Of a stretch of 45,164 nt of DNA, positions 41,336 to 45,164 are shown piece after piece; the stretch's first letter is position 1; each line of letters opens with the position of its first letter. The stretch is from assembly GCA_008373205.1 (NCBI GenBank), contig RQOS01000040.1:1-45164 (forward strand), in the 5' to 3' direction. The notes below the pieces were generated by a model. It worked only from the letters and a program-made list of their open reading frames with translations. It did not search any database and was not told the DNA's origin. This stretch comes from SAR202 cluster bacterium (GTDB taxonomy: Bacteria > Chloroflexota > Dehalococcoidia > Lucifugimonadales > Lucifugimonadaceae). The position numbers and the translations under genes were made by a program.

Positions 41336-43498
41336 TTATTTTACTCTTCTAACCTTATAGACCCCAGGTGTACTTTCCATCTTACCCAAAAGCCTAATTA
41401 TTTGACCTAAGTCTCTAGTATAAACTGTTAATTGAATTTTGCACGTACCGTTTGTGTCATCTTCTTGTGAATTTATCGAATGAATATTAGTTTTTTCTCC
41501 CCATACTACATCCGTAATATCTCTAATTAGCCCAACTCTGTCATATGCTTCGATAAGCACTGTTGTAGGAGCAAGTTCTTTTGAATGTCCCCATGCTGCT
41601 GGTAAAAATCTATTAGTATGTTCTAAATTCCTTAATCGTGAACACATTATCCTATGAATTACTATTTCATTACTAGAATTTTTATAGCCTACTATTTCGT
41701 CACCATAAACTGCATTACAACAATTTGCTATTTTTTTTTCAATATTATCTTCACCCATTATTAGTACAGATGAAGCAGGATTATGTTCTATAGATTCTTC
41801 AACTTTTTCATCTACTAGATTCATCTTTCTAACTGTCTCTTTTAATTGTTGTTTATTGATTACATCAATGATTTTTTGGTTACTTATTTCACCTGTTCCA
41901 ACTTTATATGCAAAATTTTCATAGCTATCATTTTCTATTATTTTAGGCATAATTATTTCACTATCCTCAATGTTTGAAAGTCTTACTGTTCTAAGAATTT
42001 GCCTTTCTCCTCTTTCAATATTTTCATTTCTTTCTCTTTTCTTAAACCATGCTTTTACCTTATTTTTAGCATTTGCTGTTCTAAGATAACCTAAACTATC
42101 ATTTAACCAATCAAGCTCAGGTCCACTCAAATCCTCAGATTTTTGTATTTGAACAGTGTCTCCATTATTCAACTTTGTGTTCAAAGGTTTTAATGCTCCA
42201 TTTATAAATGAAGCTTGGCAAGAATGCCCAAGATCTGTATGTAGGCTGTAAGCATAATCTAGAGGTGTTGAACCTATGGGAAGTGTAAAGATATCATTTT
42301 TAGGGGAGTATACAATTACCTTATCTGACAAAATATCATTATTAACAGATTCTAGGTATTCACTATCTTCTATAATTTCATTTTCAAAGTCCATCATATC
42401 CTTTAACCAGTAAGTATCCTTACTGAAGTTTTCAGATTTCGACTCTTCAATTGAATCCTTATATTTCCAATGAGATGCCACACCTTGTTCAGCGAAATTA
42501 TGCATTTTTTCAGATCTTATTTGAAATTCAATTTTTTGATTACTCTCATTCATAACTACTGTATGTAAAGATTGATAATAATTTTCTTTAGGCGAAGCTA
42601 TATAGTCATCAAAAGAACCTGCAATGGGTCTCCATAGGTCATGAATTTTACCTAATACGATGTAACAATCCTCTTTTCTCTTTACAACAACTCTTATAGC
42701 AATTAAATCTTCAATATCAGAGAAATTTCTTCCAAGCTGCTTATATCTCTGAAGTTTGTTGTATACTGAATATAAATTTTTGGGCCTTCCAGTAACTTCT
42801 GCTTTTATATTGAACATATCTAAATGATTATTTATTTGATTAATCATTTTTTGAGTGGTTATTTCTCTCTCTTCTCTTTTCTGACTAATCAGTCTTTTGG
42901 TCATTTTGAATTTATCAGGCATAAGATGCTTAAAGCTCTCATCTTCAAGCCTCCACTTTAAATCATTCATACCAATTTTTTGAGCTAATGGGGCATGTAT
43001 TGATAAAGTTTCTTTTGCAATTTTTTTCCTTTTGTCTAAGTCTAGATATTCCAATGTTTCTACATTATGTAGCCTATCTGCAAGCTTTATAATTATGACC
43101 CTTACATCCTTTGCCATAGAAACCAAGAATCTTCTCATATTTTTTTGATCTACATTCTGAATCAAATTATTTTCGTCATTTGTTAATTTTGTAAGGGCAG
43201 TAACAATTTCAGAAATTTCCTTACCGAACTCATTTTGTATATCTTTAGCATTGATTTTTGTATCTTCTATAACATCATGTAGTAATCCAGAAATAATAAC
43301 TGTAGGGTCTAGTTCTAATCTAGCTAAGTGAGTGGCAACTTCTACTGGATGAACAATGAAATCATGACCAGATTTTCTCTTTTGCCCTTCGTGTGCATCT
43401 TTTGCAAACTCAAAAGCACCTATGATTTTTGATACCTCTTCATTAGGTAAATATGATTCTATTTTATTAATTAAATTATCTGTATACATATTATTCAA
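41336..43498 (-). CDS. rel: Bifunctional (p)ppGpp synthetase/hydrolase (Rel/SpoT)
   Basis: Stringent-response enzyme of 720 residues. The hydrolase HD domain has HEGQKRKSGHDFIVHPVEVA (about 35-54) and LLHDVIEDT (about 72-80), intact in the HD motif. The synthetase domain has LIAIRVVVK (about 262-270) and ASPKENYYQSLHTVV (about 304-318). A TGS domain follows at YSPKNDIFTLPIGSTPLDYAY, then the zinc-finger-like region (CCNAVYGDEIVGY, about 585) and the C-terminal ACT domain (VLIEAYDRVGLIRDITDVV). All motifs look intact, so both activities are expected. It overlaps the AIR-synthase-related gene by 8 bp and precedes rpsT by 10 bp. Confidence 0.96.
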   Translation of the reverse strand: MNNMYTDNLINKIESYLPNEEVSKIIGAFEFAKDAHEGQKRKSGHDFIVHPVEVATHLARLELDPTVIISGLLHDVIEDTKINAKDIQNEFGKEISEIVTALTKLTNDENNLIQNVDQKNMRRFLVSMAKDVRVIIIKLADRLHNVETLEYLDLDKRKKIAKETLSIHAPLAQKIGMNDLKWRLEDESFKHLMPDKFKMTKRLISQKREEREITTQKMINQINNHLDMFNIKAEVTGRPKNLYSVYNKLQRYKQLGRNFSDIEDLIAIRVVVKRKEDCYIVLGKIHDLWRPIAGSFDDYIASPKENYYQSLHTVVMNESNQKIEFQIRSEKMHNFAEQGVASHWKYKDSIEESKSENFSKDTYWLKDMMDFENEIIEDSEYLESVNNDILSDKVIVYSPKNDIFTLPIGSTPLDYAYSLHTDLGHSCQASFINGALKPLNTKLNNGDTVQIQKSEDLSGPELDWLNDSLGYLRTANAKNKVKAWFKKRERNENIERGERQILRTVRLSNIEDSEIIMPKIIENDSYENFAYKVGTGEISNQKIIDVINKQQLKETVRKMNLVDEKVEESIEHNPASSVLIMGEDNIEKKIANCCNAVYGDEIVGYKNSSNEIVIHRIMCSRLRNLEHTNRFLPAAWGHSKELAPTTVLIEAYDRVGLIRDITDVVWGEKTNIHSINSQEDDTNGTCKIQLTVYTRDLGQIIRLLGKMESTPGVYKVRRVK

Positions 43499-44471
43499 AG
43501 ATTTTTATAATCTCATCTTGATCAAATCTTTCTAATTTTTCTTTACCACCATCTGTTTTAATAATATTACGATTTAATGATTTTGTCGTTTTACCGATTA
43601 TTTTTCCATTAATTCCTGATAAATTAAGTTTATTCACAATAGATAGCGAATCTTTTTCCTCGCAAATCATTAATAAGCAACCTGAACTTATTACTCCTAG
43701 AGGATTAATATTTAATGTTTCACAAACCTCCTTAAAGTCACTAACAAAATTTATAGCATTTATATCAATTTCACATCCAACATTTGAGAACTCACATATT
43801 TCATGTATAGCAGTTGAAATTCCTCCTTCAGTGGGATCATGCATTTTGATTATTTTTCCTGTTGAAATAGCAATTTCTGCAATTTCGCTTACACTGATAC
43901 TTAAATTGCTTGCAAGATTAGACAGGTTTTTTAATTTAGAATTTGATAGTTTAATATTTTCAGTTATTATTTTGCTACCTTCTATACCTGCTAATCCCCC
44001 AAGAATTATAGTTTGATTTTCCTTAACAACCTGACCATTTATGAAATTTTTATTAAATGTTCCTAATATTGTTCCACTTAGTATTATTTTGTTAACTGCT
44101 TCCGTGATTTCAGTATGACCACCGACTATATCTATATTAAGTAATTTTGCTCGTTCGTTTACTTCTGATAATACTTTTTTCAGATCACTATATCTTGTTT
44201 TAGGAGGAATTAATGTGGTAAGTAAAAACCATTTTGGTTCTCCTCCGGCAGCGTATATATCATTTGCACATACATCTAATACATACTTCCCAATATTTTC
44301 AGAATCAAATGTAATTGGATCTGATGAAACTAATAAATCTTCTTGATCTCTTATTGAAATTATTGCGGAATCTTCTCCAATTTTAGGAGTAGGTCCTGCA
44401 TTATTTATCTCACTTAGTAAATCTTGAAGTAATTTGTTATTTAATTTTCCAACTGGTAAAAAACTATTCAT
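43491..44471 (-). CDS. AIR synthase-related protein (HypE/PurM/ThiL superfamily)
   Basis: ATP-binding PurM-fold protein of 326 residues. The N-terminus GEDSAIISIRDQEDLLVSSDPITF (about 31-54) and the VCANDIYAAGGEPKWFL segment (about 67-84) bind Mg-ATP; GGHTEITEAV and MHDPTEGGISTAI follow. These look like HypE (hydrogenase maturation) or close AIR-synthase relatives, yet no hydrogenase or other hyp gene is in the window and the typical HypE C-terminal Cys is absent. The family also includes ThiL and SelD. It overlaps the unknown gene upstream and rel downstream by 8 bp each. Function remains open. Confidence 0.85.
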   Translation of the reverse strand: MNSFLPVGKLNNKLLQDLLSEINNAGPTPKIGEDSAIISIRDQEDLLVSSDPITFDSENIGKYVLDVCANDIYAAGGEPKWFLLTTLIPPKTRYSDLKKVLSEVNERAKLLNIDIVGGHTEITEAVNKIILSGTILGTFNKNFINGQVVKENQTIILGGLAGIEGSKIITENIKLSNSKLKNLSNLASNLSISVSEIAEIAISTGKIIKMHDPTEGGISTAIHEICEFSNVGCEIDINAINFVSDFKEVCETLNINPLGVISSGCLLMICEEKDSLSIVNKLNLSGINGKIIGKTTKSLNRNIIKTDGGKEKLERFDQDEIIKIFE

Positions 44472-45164
44472 TTTTCGGCATACCTGGAAATTCTAAGTTT
44501 GATAATAATGGTTCAATAATCTTTAAGAAAATATTTGTTCCTTCTAATGGAGAATTACTATATACATAATTGAGGTTATTATCACATAATATACCAAAAG
44601 AAGTTTTGTCCGTATTTTTATAAAAAATCAAATTATATTTGTGTTGACATGTTTCTGCACCTGAAATAATAACTTCTGTGTTTAATTTATCTATAATTTC
44701 GTTTATTTCATCTAGATCATTGATTTCTGCAATTAATCTATTATCAATTGCTAATTCTAAAATAATTAGATTTGTATTTTGTAAATTGAATATCTCTGAG
44801 AAATTATAGCTTGAAGACATATTTCTGTGTTCAATTTCAGTGCAATTAATAAATCTTCCATCGTAATCTGAATGTATGATATTTTCTGTATTTTTGATCA
44901 AATAATGAATTTTGTATCCTTTTACTTGAACTTGAGCATACATCATTCCTTCTATAGGGCATCCTAGTGCACTTGAATTCCATACTTTTTCTTCGAATTT
45001 AATAAAATCAATTTCAGTAGATGAAATATTTTTATCACTTATTATTTGGGACATCACTAAAGCAATAATTTCTGGTACTTCTGGTTCAATAATAACTTTT
45101 TTTTCTTCAACTACTGGAGATGGGATTTCTGGTTCAATAATAACTTTTTTTTCTACTACTGGAG
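44464..45164 (-). CDS. Unknown protein with N-terminal tandem repeats, 5' end outside window
   Basis: Unrecognised. The frame stays open to the right edge, so the true start lies beyond it; the GTG/ATG at about 45057 is not needed as a start. At least 233 residues are visible. The first 36 are a low-complexity linker made of two copies of a Pro/Val/Glu/Lys-rich unit (PVVEKKVIIEPE type). The rest is a globular part with a few Cys residues: one in ALGCPIEGMMYAQ, then FINCTEIE and ETCQHK, and CDN. No membrane helix is visible in this part. It overlaps the AIR-synthase-related gene by 8 bp. Possibly a regulator or partner of that protein; this is only position-based. Confidence 0.7.
   Translation of the reverse strand, partial: PVVEKKVIIEPEIPSPVVEEKKVIIEPEVPEIIALVMSQIISDKNISSTEIDFIKFEEKVWNSSALGCPIEGMMYAQVQVKGYKIHYLIKNTENIIHSDYDGRFINCTEIEHRNMSSSYNFSEIFNLQNTNLIILELAIDNRLIAEINDLDEINEIIDKLNTEVIISGAETCQHKYNLIFYKNTDKTSFGILCDNNLNYVYSNSPLEGTNIFLKIIEPLLSNLEFPGMPKNE
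45079..45164 (-). repeat. In-frame 48-bp-period tandem repeat at the right edge
   Basis: Two copies start at 45079 and 45127 on the plus-strand map and share the core ggttcaataataacttttt. They differ by one codon (an extra Glu in the copy at 45079) and a few bases. On the minus strand they encode SPVVEEKKVIIEPE-like units. More copies may lie to the right of the window. Confidence 0.85.

Noticed and set aside
43491-44471. Hydrogenase maturation protein HypE as a firm assignment
   Set aside because: No hyp or hydrogenase genes are nearby and the HypE C-terminal cysteine is missing, so only the broader AIR-synthase-related label is kept.
1-45164. CRISPR array, insertion sequence, integrase, toxin-antitoxin or phage genes
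   Set aside because: No regularly spaced repeats, transposase motifs or integrase-like ORFs were seen on either strand.

Overview
The window is an AT-rich (roughly 30% G+C by eye), densely packed bacterial chromosome segment with short spacers and many 1-11 bp gene overlaps. Gene content suggests a free-living, streamlined marine bacterium. Two enolase-superfamily sugar-acid dehydratases, three MFS carriers of one general type, several SDR/MDR/Gfo-Idh dehydrogenases, an MMPL-type RND exporter and a Chloroflexi-like TatA together resemble SAR202-type Chloroflexota (Dehalococcoidia). That placement is an inference from gene content; there is no rRNA gene in the window to test it.

Layout: (1) 1-5348, minus strand: sugar-nucleotide/uronate-type dehydrogenase, FabI, MFS carrier, and dnaE running off the left edge. 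(2) 5437-9598: Gfo/Idh/MocA oxidoreductase, a convergent SDR, a lipoprotein built of cysteine-paired repeats, and a ROK sugar kinase. (3) 17519-9595, minus strand, a probable six-gene operon: RND exporter, MerR regulator, formyltransferase, TldD, PmbA/TldE, HEAT-repeat protein. (4) 17586-21024: MFS carrier with a small membrane partner, other small membrane proteins, and a Na+/Ca2+ exchanger whose 5' end looks frameshifted. (5) 21021-26599: a sugar-acid catabolism block. Zn-alcohol dehydrogenase, MFS carrier and a mandelate-racemase-type enzyme run left; a rhamnonate-dehydratase-like enzyme and an HpaI-type aldolase run right from the shared divergent promoter region. (6) 26709-37365: housekeeping genes. 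These are a DEAD-box helicase, tRNA-Glu(UUC), argC, nth, polyprenyl diphosphate synthase, metG, rsmI and lipA, then divergently rlmD-like, maf, tatB-like and tatC, with a convergent 57-aa tatA. (7) 37366-37619: a gene-free spacer rich in nested inverted repeats. (8) 37620-39935: a membrane protein and a divergent SulP transporter with an inverted repeat between them. (9) 45164-39970, minus strand: an unknown protein with N-terminal tandem repeats, an AIR-synthase-related protein, Rel (p)ppGpp enzyme, ribosomal protein S20, an unknown 133-aa protein and LexA, spaced like one operon linking stringent and SOS control.

How the genes fit together: regions 1, 2 and 5 look like uptake and oxidation of sugar acids (MFS carriers, dehydrogenases, two dehydratases, an aldolase that would give pyruvate plus an aldehyde, and an alcohol dehydrogenase that could act on such products). 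The strongest candidates for undescribed biology are the five-fold Cys-pair lipoprotein (7563-8618), the intergenic element with mutually exclusive pairings (37460-37600), the formyltransferase that resembles the hydrolase domain of 10-formyl-THF dehydrogenase, and the repeat-bearing unknown protein at the right edge. No CRISPR array, insertion sequence, integrase or phage gene was seen.
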